This document shows, piece by piece, positions 26,417-35,202 of a stretch of DNA of 64,000 nt. Position numbers and translations under genes: made by a program. Within the stretch, counting starts at the first letter, position 1. Every line of letters starts with the position of its first letter. The stretch comes from DSNY01 sp040752195 (GTDB lineage Bacteria; Pseudomonadota; Gammaproteobacteria; Burkholderiales; Burkholderiaceae_F), in NCBI GenBank assembly GCA_040752195.1, contig JBFMFC010000013.1, positions 1 to 64,000 on the forward strand, in the 5' to 3' direction. Under the pieces are notes generated by a model, which saw only the letters and a list, made by a program, of their open reading frames with translations, was not told where the DNA came from and did no database searches.

Positions 26417-27184
26417 ATGATCAGCTTCACCTCCGAGCAGCTCGCCGCGTGGTACGGCGCGGTGTTCTGGCCGCTCGTGCGGGTGCTCGCGCTGTTTGCC
26501 GCTGCGCCGCTGCTCGCGCACCGCGCGATCCCGGTGCGGATCAAGGTCGGGCTCGGGCTCGCGATCGCGGTCGTTCTGATGCCGGTCGTGCCGGCGCCGC
26601 CGATCACCGACGTGATGACCGCGGCGGGCTTCGCGCTGCTGGTGCAGAACGTCCTGATCGGGCTGATCATCGGCTTCACGGTGCGCGTGATCTTCGCCGC
26701 GCTCGAGATCGCGGGCGAGCTGATCGGCCTGCAGATGGGGCTGTCGTTCGCCGGCTTCTTCAACCCCGCGACCGGCCAGGCGCAGACCCCCGTGGCGAGC
26801 TTCATGTCGCTGCTCGCGCTGCTGATGTTCGTCGCGATCGACGGCCACCTGCTGCTGATCCACGCGCTCGCCGAAAGCTTCCGGCTGTTCCCGCTGGCGG
26901 CCGGCGACTTCGCGCTGCCGCTGACTTTCGAGCGCGTCGCGCGCTTCGGCGCCGAGATGTTCGCGATCGGGCTCGCGATCGCCCTGCCCTTTCTCGCGGT
27001 GATGCTGCTGACCAACGTCGTGCTGGGCGTGCTGGCGCGGATCGCTCCGCAACTGAACATCTTCGCGGTGGGCTTCCCGCTGACGCTGCTGGTCGGCCTG
27101 GCCGTGCTGTTCCTGCTGCTGCCCTACATCGAAGCGCCGCTGCGCGCCGCGCTCGAACGCGGCGTCGGCGCGTGGGTCAACTGA
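26417..27184 (+). CDS. fliR: Flagellar export gate protein FliR
   Basis: FliR completes the FliPQR gate. The 255-residue polytopic protein has the family blocks VLIGLIIGFTVRVIFAALEI, GELIGLQMGLSFAGFFNPAT and QLNIFAVGFPLTLLVGLAVL. It is the last gene of the cluster; flhB and flhA, which usually follow, are absent, so they must lie elsewhere. Three heptads follow the stop codon. Confidence 0.95.
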   Translation: MISFTSEQLAAWYGAVFWPLVRVLALFAAAPLLAHRAIPVRIKVGLGLAIAVVLMPVVPAPPITDVMTAAGFALLVQNVLIGLIIGFTVRVIFAALEIAGELIGLQMGLSFAGFFNPATGQAQTPVASFMSLLALLMFVAIDGHLLLIHALAESFRLFPLAAGDFALPLTFERVARFGAEMFAIGLAIALPFLAVMLLTNVVLGVLARIAPQLNIFAVGFPLTLLVGLAVLFLLLPYIEAPLRAALERGVGAWVN

Positions 27185-27185
27185 C

Positions 27186-27206
27186 GCGGGTCGCGGACCG
27201 CGGGTC
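27186..27206 (+). repeat. Three GCGG(G/A)(T/C)C heptads after fliR
   Basis: GCGGGTC, GCGGACC and GCGGGTC lie in tandem one base past the fliR stop. They are the reverse-complement form of the GATCCGC family found after motA and fliF. Confidence 0.55.
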
Positions 27207-27295
27207 AAGCGGCCGGCATCCGCGCGATCCCCGCGCAGGCGCCGGAGCATCCGGCCGCCTCCGGCGCGCCGGCGACGCCTGACTAGACTTCCGGC

Positions 27296-27967
27296 ATGGC
27301 GCTGCTGCACATGCCGGTCGGGACGCAGTTCGCATGGCTCACGGCCGTGCTGTTCGCGCCGATCGCGTTGTGGGCGCTCGCCAGTGTGCGCGGCCGATTC
27401 CTGCCGGACGGCGCTGCGCAGCACGCCTGGTTCGCGGGCATCGTCTGTGTCGCGTTTCTGTGGTCGCTGCCCGTCAAGTCGGCGCCGGGCGTGCAGTTCG
27501 GCCTGCTCGGGGTTGCGCTGTTCTCGCTGCTGTTCGGCCGCGCGCGGGCGATTCTCGGGCTCGTCGCGGCACTGGCGTTGCACGCGGCGCTCACCGGCGG
27601 CGCGTGGCGCAACTTCGGTCTGAACGGCCTGCTGCTGGCGGCGTTCCCGGCCTGGACGGCCACGGCATTGCAGCGGTGGATCGAGACGCGCCTGCCGAAG
27701 AACCTGTTCGTCTTCATCATCGGCAACGGCCTGTTCGTCGTTCTCGTGACGACGGCGGCGACCAGTGTGGCGCAACTGCTCGTCGCCGCGGCCGTCGTTG
27801 CGCCCTCGGCCGCGGCGCAGCTCGGCGAGGCGATCGGCTACGCGCTGCTGCTCGCGTGGGGCGAGGCGCTGGCGAGCGGGATGATCTTCTCGGCGCTCGT
27901 CATCTATCGACCGAACGTCGTGCTGACCTACCGGCAGGATCTGTACCTGCCGCCGCGCGGCCGGTAG
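27296..27967 (+). CDS. CbiM-like energy-coupling factor permease
   Basis: A 223-residue protein with about six membrane helices and the CbiM-type start LHMPVGTQFAWLTAVLFAP, plus GRARAILGLVAALALHAAL and NGLLLAAFPAWT. Members of this family form the substrate-binding membrane subunit of cobalt/nickel ECF transporters. The usual MHIPDG metal-binding start is altered to HMPVG, and no CbiN, CbiQ or CbiO gene is adjacent, so transport of metal is not certain. It may be a solitary family member with another role. Confidence 0.7.
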   Translation: MALLHMPVGTQFAWLTAVLFAPIALWALASVRGRFLPDGAAQHAWFAGIVCVAFLWSLPVKSAPGVQFGLLGVALFSLLFGRARAILGLVAALALHAALTGGAWRNFGLNGLLLAAFPAWTATALQRWIETRLPKNLFVFIIGNGLFVVLVTTAATSVAQLLVAAAVVAPSAAAQLGEAIGYALLLAWGEALASGMIFSALVIYRPNVVLTYRQDLYLPPRGR

Positions 27968-27977
27968 CTCGCGCGCC

Positions 27978-30197
27978 TCACTGCGGCCGTCCCCAGAAGA
28001 AGTACACCGCGCGCGAACCGCCGAAAGTGCGGCCGAGCGCGAAGTACACCGGGCCGATCAGCGATTCGGCGCCGAAAAACAGCGAGCCCGCGCGTGCGAA
28101 CTCCGACCAGCGCAGTGTCTGCCGGCGCGCGATCGCATCGCCCGCCTCGAGCGAAAAGCCGACGAAGACGGGCATCGCGATGTCGCCGAACGCGTCGGAG
28201 ATGTTGCGATAGGCCTGCGCGCGCACCAGCGCGAAGCGCGCTCCGCTCAACTGGCCGGTCGGCGTGCCGGACAGGTTGAACAGCCCGCCCAGCCTGAACG
28301 CGCCCTCCTGCGGGGCCACGCCGCCGCGCGCCGCGAGCGCCACGGTGTAGCGGCCGACCGTGACCGGCTTCAGCGCCTCGACCGTCCACGCATCGCGTGC
28401 CTGCGCGCTGCCGGCCGGCACGTTGTAGCGCAGGTACGAAACGTTCGCGAAGAACCCGCGGCGCGGGTAGTTGACCGTATCGAGCGTGTCGAGCCGCAGG
28501 TCGGCGCTGCCGGCGGTGACGAGGCTGCGCGCCGCCGGCAGCACCGGCGGGCCGATCAGCCGGGTCGTCTCGATCTGCGCGCGGCCGACGCCGACGCGCA
28601 GCGACCCGAGCCGCGGCAGCGCGAACCCCAGCGCGATGTCTGCGCGCGCGGTCGAGTTGCGGAAGCGCGCGAGCGGCGCATCGCCCACGAACAGATCGAA
28701 GTCCTCGCGTTGCCCGGCGAGCCGCGGCAGCACGAACCAGCGGCTGCCCGGCGCGAGCGGCTGGTACAGCTCGGTGAGCAGTCGCTGCGTGTCGCCGATC
28801 TGCACCTCGTTGCGCCACTCGGCGCCGTAGGAATTGAGCCAGCTCCACGTGTGGGCGATCAGCAGGTTGAACGTGCTGTCCGTGTCGAAGTCGGTCTGCA
28901 GGTTGCCGCCGATGCGCAGCGCGTTGTAGCCCCAGGACTTCTCGTACGGCGTGATGATCAGGGTGCGGCGCGGGCCGTCGTCGACCAGGCTGTAGCTGAC
29001 GGACTCGAAGTCGCCGCGGCCGAACACCTCCTGCACCGCACGGTCGATCTCGGCGGTCGCGAGCGGCCGGTCGAGCGGGATGTCGATCTCGCGGCGGATC
29101 GCCTCCGGATTGACGGTACGCAGTCCGGCCACCTGCACGTCGGTCACCGCGACGGGCCGGTCCTCACGCACGGGCGCGGTGCGCCGCTGCTCGAACGCGG
29201 CGTACGCGGCCGCGTCGAGCGCGAGCGGTGCGAGCCGGTCCGCCAGACTGCGCGCGGCCGCTTCGCCGGCGGCGACGATCGCTTCGTTGCGCGCAAAGTC
29301 GCCGGGTCCGAACGACGCGAGATCGGGGGTGATCAGGATGTCGTCGGGCGCAAGCTCGGCCAGGCTGCGCTCGACGTTCTGCTCGGTCAGGATGTTGATC
29401 ACCTGTTCGGTGACCGCGAACACGCTGGTCAACTGCTCCTTCGGCAGCAGCGGCCGGCCGACATTGACGGCGATCACGCGATCGACGCCCATTTTCCGCG
29501 CGACATCGACCGGCAGGTTGCGAACGAGCCCGCCGTCGGCGAGCGGCCGACCGTCGACCTCGACCGGCGCGAACGCCGCGGGCACCGACATCGACGCGCG
29601 CATCGCGGTGGACAGCGAAACGTTCTTCTGCAGCACCACCAGCTTTCCGGTCGCCAGATCCGTCGCCGCCGCCGCGAACGGGATCGGCAGTTTCGCGAGA
29701 TCGTTGATCTCCTTGACCGGCCCGCCGATCGCGCGCAAAAACAGCCCCAGGTTCTGGCTGCCGACCGCGCCGCGCGGCAGCGTCAGCCCGTCCGCCTTGA
29801 TGCCGAACTCGACATTCGACAGGTTCTTGTAGTCGTCCTCCTTGCGCCGGAAGTGCACGAACTCGCGCGGCGCGCGCAGCGAGAAGATGTTGTTCCAGTC
29901 GGTGCTGCGGGCGAGCTCCTCGAGCTCGCGCGGCGAATAGCCGGCCGCGTATGCGCCGCCGACGATCGCACCCATGCTGGTCGCGGCGACCGCGTCGACC
30001 GGCACGCGCAGCTCCTGCAGCACCTTCAGCACGCCGATGTGCGCGAAGCCGCGCGCACCGCCGCCGGAGAGCACGAGACCGATGCGCGGGCGCCCGGCCC
30101 ACGCGGCGCGCCCGGCGTCGACCGCGGCCGGCTGCGCCGCCGCAGGCGCAGCGCACAGGGCGACGCAAAGCGCGATGGCGATCGATTCGTATCTCAT
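27978..30197 (-). CDS. Patatin-like phospholipase with POTRA and beta-barrel (PlpD type)
   Basis: A 739-residue secreted lipolytic enzyme of the type Vd autotransporter class. After a signal peptide (ALCVALCAAPAAA) comes a patatin domain with oxyanion loop GGGARGFAHIG, nucleophile motif TSMGAIVG and catalytic Asp in LADGGLVRN. A POTRA domain follows (about 350-430; DVQVAGLRTVNPEAIRREID), then a 16-strand-type outer-membrane barrel ending in FFWGRPQ. The product is probably displayed on or released from the cell surface and hydrolyses phospholipids. It converges on the CbiM-like gene with ten bases between stops. Confidence 0.9.
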   Translation of the reverse strand: MRYESIAIALCVALCAAPAAAQPAAVDAGRAAWAGRPRIGLVLSGGGARGFAHIGVLKVLQELRVPVDAVAATSMGAIVGGAYAAGYSPRELEELARSTDWNNIFSLRAPREFVHFRRKEDDYKNLSNVEFGIKADGLTLPRGAVGSQNLGLFLRAIGGPVKEINDLAKLPIPFAAAATDLATGKLVVLQKNVSLSTAMRASMSVPAAFAPVEVDGRPLADGGLVRNLPVDVARKMGVDRVIAVNVGRPLLPKEQLTSVFAVTEQVINILTEQNVERSLAELAPDDILITPDLASFGPGDFARNEAIVAAGEAAARSLADRLAPLALDAAAYAAFEQRRTAPVREDRPVAVTDVQVAGLRTVNPEAIRREIDIPLDRPLATAEIDRAVQEVFGRGDFESVSYSLVDDGPRRTLIITPYEKSWGYNALRIGGNLQTDFDTDSTFNLLIAHTWSWLNSYGAEWRNEVQIGDTQRLLTELYQPLAPGSRWFVLPRLAGQREDFDLFVGDAPLARFRNSTARADIALGFALPRLGSLRVGVGRAQIETTRLIGPPVLPAARSLVTAGSADLRLDTLDTVNYPRRGFFANVSYLRYNVPAGSAQARDAWTVEALKPVTVGRYTVALAARGGVAPQEGAFRLGGLFNLSGTPTGQLSGARFALVRAQAYRNISDAFGDIAMPVFVGFSLEAGDAIARRQTLRWSEFARAGSLFFGAESLIGPVYFALGRTFGGSRAVYFFWGRPQ

Positions 30198-30291
30198 CCG
30201 GTCCGCGGCGACGAAGGACGGCCACCATTGTGATCGGTGCCGCGCGCTGCCGCTACACTGCCGCCTCCCTCGTCCGCATCGTCTCCCGTTC

Positions 30292-31986
30292 ATGTCGCAC
30301 CTGCGCACCGGCGCCCGCATCCTCGTCGACCAGCTCCTGATCCAGGGCGTCGACCACGCCTTCTGCGTCCCCGGCGAGAGCTATCTCGCGGTGCTCGACG
30401 CGCTGTACGACGCGCGCGACCGCATCAGGCTCGTCGTCAACCGGCACGAGTCGGGCTCCACGTTCATGGCCGACGCCTACGCAAAGCTCACCGGCCAGCC
30501 CGGCGTGGCCTTCGTCACGCGCGGACCGGGCGCGACCAACGCGTCGATCGGCGTGCACACGGCGTTCCAGGACTCCACGCCGATGGTGCTTTTCGTCGGC
30601 CAGGTGGGCAGCGACTTCGCCGAGCGCGAGGCGTTCCAGGAGATCGACTATCGCCGCATGTTCGGCCAGATGGCCAAATGGGTCGCGCAGATCGACCGCG
30701 CGGACCGCATCCCCGAGCTCGTCGCGCGCGCGTTCCAGACGGCCACCAGCGGTCGGCCCGGACCGGTCGTGCTCGCGCTGCCCGAGGACATGCAGACGCA
30801 GACGGCCGCAGTCGCCGACGCGGCCTGCCATCAGCCGGTGCAGGCCGCGCCGAGCGACACGCAGATGGCCGCGCTGCGCCAACTGCTCGGCGCCGCGCAG
30901 CGCCCGCTCGTGCTGCTGGGCGGCCCGGGCTGGACGCCGGCCGCGTGCGACAACCTGCGCCGCTTCGCCGAAGCCAACCGGCTGCCGGTCGCGTGCGCGT
31001 TCCGCTACCAGGACCTGTTCGACAACCGCCATCCCAACTATGTCGGCGATGTCGGCATCGCGATCAATCCGAAGCTCGCACAGCGGATCAAGGACGCCGA
31101 CCTCGTGATCGCGATCGGTCCCCGGCTCGGCGAGATGACCACCGGCGGCTACACGCTGCTCGAGGTGCCTCAGCCGAAGCAGACGCTCGTGCACGTGCAC
31201 CAGGGCATCGAGGAGCTGGGCCGCGTCTATCAGCCCAGGCTGGCGATCTGCTCCGGCATGCCGCAGTTCGCGGCGCGCCTGGCGATGATGGTGCCGATCG
31301 AAAACCCGCCGTGGACGGCGACGGTCGCGCAGGCGCGCGCCGAGTACGAGGCCTGGCAGGCGCGCCCGCCGGTGTATTCGCAGCTCGTTCCGAAGCTCGA
31401 CCTGTGGCAGATCGTCGAGCATCTGAAGCGCGCGCTGCCGAACGACACGATCGTCACCAACGGCGCCGGCAACTTCTCGACCTGGGCGCACCGCTTCTGG
31501 CGTTATGGGCCGCTGCGCACGCAGTTGGCGCCGACCGCGGGCAGCATGGGCTACGGCGTGCCTGCGGCGGTCGCCGCCAAGATCGCCGCCCCCGAGCGCA
31601 CGGTCGTGTGCTTCGCCGGCGACGGCGACTTCCTGATGACCGGGCAGGAGCTGGCGACCGCCGTGCAGTACCAGGCCGCGCCGCTCGTGATCGTCTTCAA
31701 CAACGGCATGTACGGAACGATCCGCATGCACCAGGAGCGCGAGTTCCCCGCGCGCGTGCACGGCAGCGCGCTCGGAAATCCGCACTTCGCGCTGCTGGCG
31801 CAGGCGTACGGCGGATTCGGCGCGGTGGTCGAGACGACCGATGCGTTCGGGCCCGCGCTCGACAAGGCGCTCGCGCACATCCGCGAAAAGCGGCTGCCCG
31901 CGCTGATCGAGCTGCGCTGCGACCCCGAAGTGATCACGCCGAACGCGACGATTGCGGCGATCCGGTCGACCGCGCGCCTGCGCTGA
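30292..31986 (+). CDS. Thiamine diphosphate-dependent enzyme, acetolactate synthase-like
   Basis: A 564-residue enzyme with the three domains of the acetolactate synthase family: N-terminal PYR (FCVPGESYLAVLDAL with catalytic Glu in VNRHESGSTFMADAY), a central domain, and a C-terminal PP domain with the ThDP motif GDGDFLMTGQELATAVQY ending in NNGMYGT. The usual small regulatory subunit gene (ilvH) is not adjacent, and no ilvC follows. Hence a catabolic 2-oxo acid decarboxylase or carboligase is as likely as acetolactate synthesis. Divergent from the patatin gene. Confidence 0.8.
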   Translation: MSHLRTGARILVDQLLIQGVDHAFCVPGESYLAVLDALYDARDRIRLVVNRHESGSTFMADAYAKLTGQPGVAFVTRGPGATNASIGVHTAFQDSTPMVLFVGQVGSDFAEREAFQEIDYRRMFGQMAKWVAQIDRADRIPELVARAFQTATSGRPGPVVLALPEDMQTQTAAVADAACHQPVQAAPSDTQMAALRQLLGAAQRPLVLLGGPGWTPAACDNLRRFAEANRLPVACAFRYQDLFDNRHPNYVGDVGIAINPKLAQRIKDADLVIAIGPRLGEMTTGGYTLLEVPQPKQTLVHVHQGIEELGRVYQPRLAICSGMPQFAARLAMMVPIENPPWTATVAQARAEYEAWQARPPVYSQLVPKLDLWQIVEHLKRALPNDTIVTNGAGNFSTWAHRFWRYGPLRTQLAPTAGSMGYGVPAAVAAKIAAPERTVVCFAGDGDFLMTGQELATAVQYQAAPLVIVFNNGMYGTIRMHQEREFPARVHGSALGNPHFALLAQAYGGFGAVVETTDAFGPALDKALAHIREKRLPALIELRCDPEVITPNATIAAIRSTARLR

Positions 31987-31996
31987 TCGCGTCGCC

Positions 31997-32614
31997 TCAG
32001 GCGACGAACAGCAGCAGCGCGACCACGTGGCTCGCGCTGCCGGCGAGCACGAACAGGTGCCAGATGCCGTGCGCGTGGCGCCAGCGTTCGTCGTTCGCGT
32101 AGAACACGAGGCCCCCCGTGTAGAAAACGCCGCCCGCCGCGACCCAGGCGAAGCCGGATGCGCCGATCTCGCGCACCAGCGGAACCGCGGCGGCGGCGCC
32201 GAGCCAGCCCATCAGCAGGTACAGCACGAGCGAGGCGACGCGCGCTCCGCGCGCGAACCACAACTCGTGCACGATGCCGGCGAGCGCGAGCGCCCAAACC
32301 AGGCCGAACAGCGTCCAGCCGAGCGGGCCGCGCAGCGTCACCAGCGTGAACGGCGTGTAAGTGCCTGCGATCAGCAGATAGATCGCGCAGTAATCGAGCT
32401 TGCGCAGCACGCTTTTCGCGCGTCCGCGCAGGCTGTGGTACAGCGTCGAGGTGGCGTACGGCGCGATCAGCATCGCGCCGAAGATGGCGAAGCTCGTGAT
32501 CTTCCAGGGGTCGCCCTGGCGCGCTGCCACCGCGATCAGCACGACCGTCGAGACACCCGCGAACGCGACGCCGGCGAGGTGCGTGAGACCGTTCAGCCGT
32601 TCACCGCGGTACAT
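31997..32614 (-). CDS. Hemolysin III family (PAQR-type) membrane protein
   Basis: A 205-residue protein with seven predicted membrane helices. It carries the family motifs GERLNGLTHLAG, YATSTLYHSLRG, LDYCAIYLLIAGTYTPF and HGIWHLFVLAGSASH, whose His and Asp residues would bind zinc as in PAQR receptors. Function in bacteria is associated with membrane energy or lipid homeostasis; haemolysis is not implied. It converges with the ThDP enzyme gene. Confidence 0.88.
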   Translation of the reverse strand: MYRGERLNGLTHLAGVAFAGVSTVVLIAVAARQGDPWKITSFAIFGAMLIAPYATSTLYHSLRGRAKSVLRKLDYCAIYLLIAGTYTPFTLVTLRGPLGWTLFGLVWALALAGIVHELWFARGARVASLVLYLLMGWLGAAAAVPLVREIGASGFAWVAAGGVFYTGGLVFYANDERWRHAHGIWHLFVLAGSASHVVALLLFVA

Positions 32615-32675
32615 GCAGAGGCTGTGCTGCGCGCGGGCAGACGGCGCGGACGCGACCGCTGCCCGCGCGCGGGGT

Positions 32676-32831
32676 TCACGTTGCGGACTTGTCTTCGGCC
32701 GGCTGCGGCGGCTGCTCGGGCGCCGGCGCGGTTTCGGTCTTGACCGCCTTGCGCTGGCGCTTTTCTTCCTGCTTGCGCTTCTTCGCCAGCTCGCGCTGGC
32801 GCTTTTCGTACTGGTAGTTCGGCTTCGCCAC
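32676..32831 (-). CDS. Small basic coiled-coil protein (51 aa)
   Basis: A short gene starting at GTG after AGGAGG with five bases spacing. The product begins VAKPNYQYEKRQRELAKKRK, continues with EEKRQRK, and ends in an acidic, Pro-rich tail (APAPEQPPQPAEDKSAT). The N-terminal half is a highly charged helix. I recall similar 50-60 residue proteins of unknown function in many betaproteobacteria. No function can be given. Confidence 0.7.
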   Translation of the reverse strand: MAKPNYQYEKRQRELAKKRKQEEKRQRKAVKTETAPAPEQPPQPAEDKSAT

Positions 32832-32907
32832 TCGACCTCCTGTTCTGCGGCGGTGAGATGGGCTTCACCGACGGCGCCAGCTTACACGCCTGCGCGCTGC
32901 CGGGCTC

Positions 32908-33885
32908 TCAGCCCTTGCCGTACGCGCGCGCGTACTCGCGAACGACCTCGACGAAATCGGTGTCGCGGACGAATCCCAGCGCGTCGGCGCGGCGCGTCTC
33001 GAAGCGCGCGGGCCAGGTCCGCACGATCGCGCGGATGCGCTCGTCGGGCTGCCATTGGATTCGATCGACCGCGGCGTCGCCGCCGACCGCACGCAGCGCC
33101 TCGATCATCTCGCGCACGGTGAGCGTCAGCCCCGGCAGGTTCAGCGCGCGCCGGCCGCCCCAGGCGTCGGCCGGCAGCTCGTGCGCGTGGATCAGGTTGC
33201 GGATCGCCGCGCCGGGCGACAGCAGCCACATCGCCGTGTCGGGCTCGACCGGGCAGATCGCCACCTCGCCCGCGAGCGGCTCGCGGATGATCCCGCTCGC
33301 GAAGCTCGACGCGGCCGCATTCGGCTTGCCCGGCCGCACGACGATCGTCGGCAGCCGCACGGCGCGCCCGTCGATGTAGCCCTTGCGCGAATAGTCGCCG
33401 ACCAGCAGCTCGCCGACGAGCTTCTGCACGCCGTAGCTCGACTGCGGCGTCGGCGTCGTGTCGTCGGTGACGACCTGCGGCAGCGGTCCGCCGAACACCG
33501 CGACCGAGCTGGCGAAGACGACTCGAGGCGTGCGTTTGCCCGTGCGGCACGCATCGAGCAGCGCGCGCGTGCCGTCGAGGTTCACGCGCATGCCCAGGTC
33601 GAAGTCGGCCTCGGCGGCGCCGCTGACGACCGCGGCGAGATGAAACACGCTGTCGGTATCGGCCGCGAGCACGTGCGAAAGGAACTGCGGTGCGCCGATG
33701 TCACCGGCGACGTACCCGACGCGCTCGTCGACGATCAGCTTGCCGGGCTGCGCCTGGTCGACCGAGACGATCTGCCCGATCTCGGCTTCGGTGCCGTCGG
33801 CGCGCGTCAGGCGGCCGCGCTCGAGCAGCGCGCGGATGAGAAGCTGTCCCAGGAATCCGGCGCCGCCGGTGACGACGATCTTCAT
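32908..33885 (-). CDS. denD: D-erythronate dehydrogenase-like NAD-dependent epimerase/dehydratase
   Basis: A 325-residue extended SDR with the NAD motif VVTGGAGFLGQLL at the start and the catalytic Tyr/Lys in SSYGVQKLVGELL, with VVFASSVAVFGG upstream. The sequence and its position nine bases after a 3-oxo-tetronate kinase gene match DenD, which oxidises D-erythronate to 2-oxo-tetronate. The other pathway members (isomerase OtnI, aldolase OtnC) are not visible, so the pathway here is partial or continued elsewhere. Confidence 0.85.
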   Translation of the reverse strand: MKIVVTGGAGFLGQLLIRALLERGRLTRADGTEAEIGQIVSVDQAQPGKLIVDERVGYVAGDIGAPQFLSHVLAADTDSVFHLAAVVSGAAEADFDLGMRVNLDGTRALLDACRTGKRTPRVVFASSVAVFGGPLPQVVTDDTTPTPQSSYGVQKLVGELLVGDYSRKGYIDGRAVRLPTIVVRPGKPNAAASSFASGIIREPLAGEVAICPVEPDTAMWLLSPGAAIRNLIHAHELPADAWGGRRALNLPGLTLTVREMIEALRAVGGDAAVDRIQWQPDERIRAIVRTWPARFETRRADALGFVRDTDFVEVVREYARAYGKG

Positions 33886-33893
33886 CGATGACC

Positions 33894-35150
33894 CTATACG
33901 AAGCGCTGCGCCTTGGCGAAGAAATCGCGTGCGCCGAAGTTGCCGGATTTTAGGGCGAGCGCGAACCATGCGCCGCCGCGCCGCGCATACAGCGCCGGCA
34001 CGCCCGGATCGATCTCCGCGCCGATGTGAAGCTGCGCCAGCGCGAGCGCGTTGACGACCGCGCCCGAGGTCTCGCCGCCGGCGACGACGAAGCGGTGCAC
34101 CCCGCGCCGGGCAAGCTCGGCCGCGAGCGCGCCGAAGAAGCGCTCGATCTTCGCGGAGACGTCGTCGCCGAAGCGGCTGCGTGCCGCGGCCACGCCTTCG
34201 GGTCCGGCCGAGCTCGCCACGAGCGGCGGCGCGTACTGCGCGATGCAGAACGCGGCGACTTCGTCCAGATAGGCCGGATCGCCCACCACGCGCGCGGCGT
34301 CGAGCTCGAGGACGGGGCCGTGCGCGCGGTAGTCGGCGATCTGCGCCAGCGTGGCACTCGAGCACGAGCCGGCGAGCAGCACGCAGGGGCCGTCGACCTT
34401 GACCGCGAACGCTGCGTGCTCGCCGAGCCTGCCGGCGCGCCGAAAGTTCTCCGGCAGGCCGAGCGCGATGCCCGAGCCGCCGATGGCCAGCGGCACCTCG
34501 GCCAGCGCCGCGCCGAGCGCGCGCAGGTCGGTGTCGTCGAGCGCGTCGACGATCGCGAACCCGTAGCCTTGCGCACCCAGCGCCGCCAGCGCCGCGCCGA
34601 TCGCGTCCGCACCGCGCCGCACGACCTCGAACGGCACGAGCCCGACGCGCTCGCGGGTCTGCGCCTGCAGCACGCGCACCAGATTCGCATCGGTCATCGG
34701 ATTCAGCGGGTGCTTCTCCATGCCGCTTTCGTTCAGCAGCCGGTCGCCGACGAACAGATGCCCGCGATAGACGGTGCGGCCGTTGGCCGGAAACGCGGGG
34801 CACACGGGCACGCACGCTGCCTCGCGGTTCGCGTGCACGGCAAGCCGCAGCGCGGCGCCGACCGGGCCGATGTTGCCTCGCGGCGTCGAATCGAACGTCG
34901 AGCAGATCTTGAACAGGAACTGCGTACAGGCGGCGCGCCTGAGCCACGCGTAGGCGGCCAGCGATTGCGCGACCGCGTCGTGCGGATCGATCGAGCGCGT
35001 CTTCAGCGCGACGACGACCGCATCGGCGTCGATCTGCGCGTCGGCGGGCGGAACGCCGATCGACTGCACCGTGCGCATGCCTTCGCGCGTCAGCGTGTTC
35101 GCCAGATCGGAAGCGCCGGTGAAGTCGTCTGCGATGCAGCCCAGGAGCAT
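33894..35150 (-). CDS. otnK: 3-oxo-tetronate kinase (four-carbon acid sugar kinase)
   Basis: A 418-residue member of the DUF1537 kinase family: N-terminal substrate domain LGCIADDFTGASDLANTL with FKICSTFDSTPRGNIGPV, and C-terminal nucleotide domain with FVVAGGETSGAVVNAL. It phosphorylates 3-oxo-tetronate in four-carbon acid sugar catabolism. It forms an operon with denD. No local regulator gene is present. Confidence 0.9.
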   Translation of the reverse strand: MLLGCIADDFTGASDLANTLTREGMRTVQSIGVPPADAQIDADAVVVALKTRSIDPHDAVAQSLAAYAWLRRAACTQFLFKICSTFDSTPRGNIGPVGAALRLAVHANREAACVPVCPAFPANGRTVYRGHLFVGDRLLNESGMEKHPLNPMTDANLVRVLQAQTRERVGLVPFEVVRRGADAIGAALAALGAQGYGFAIVDALDDTDLRALGAALAEVPLAIGGSGIALGLPENFRRAGRLGEHAAFAVKVDGPCVLLAGSCSSATLAQIADYRAHGPVLELDAARVVGDPAYLDEVAAFCIAQYAPPLVASSAGPEGVAAARSRFGDDVSAKIERFFGALAAELARRGVHRFVVAGGETSGAVVNALALAQLHIGAEIDPGVPALYARRGGAWFALALKSGNFGARDFFAKAQRFV

Positions 35151-35202
35151 GGCGGAGTCGGGAGTTGGACGTCGGGAGATCGGATCGCGGGTCGCTGCGC
35201 GC

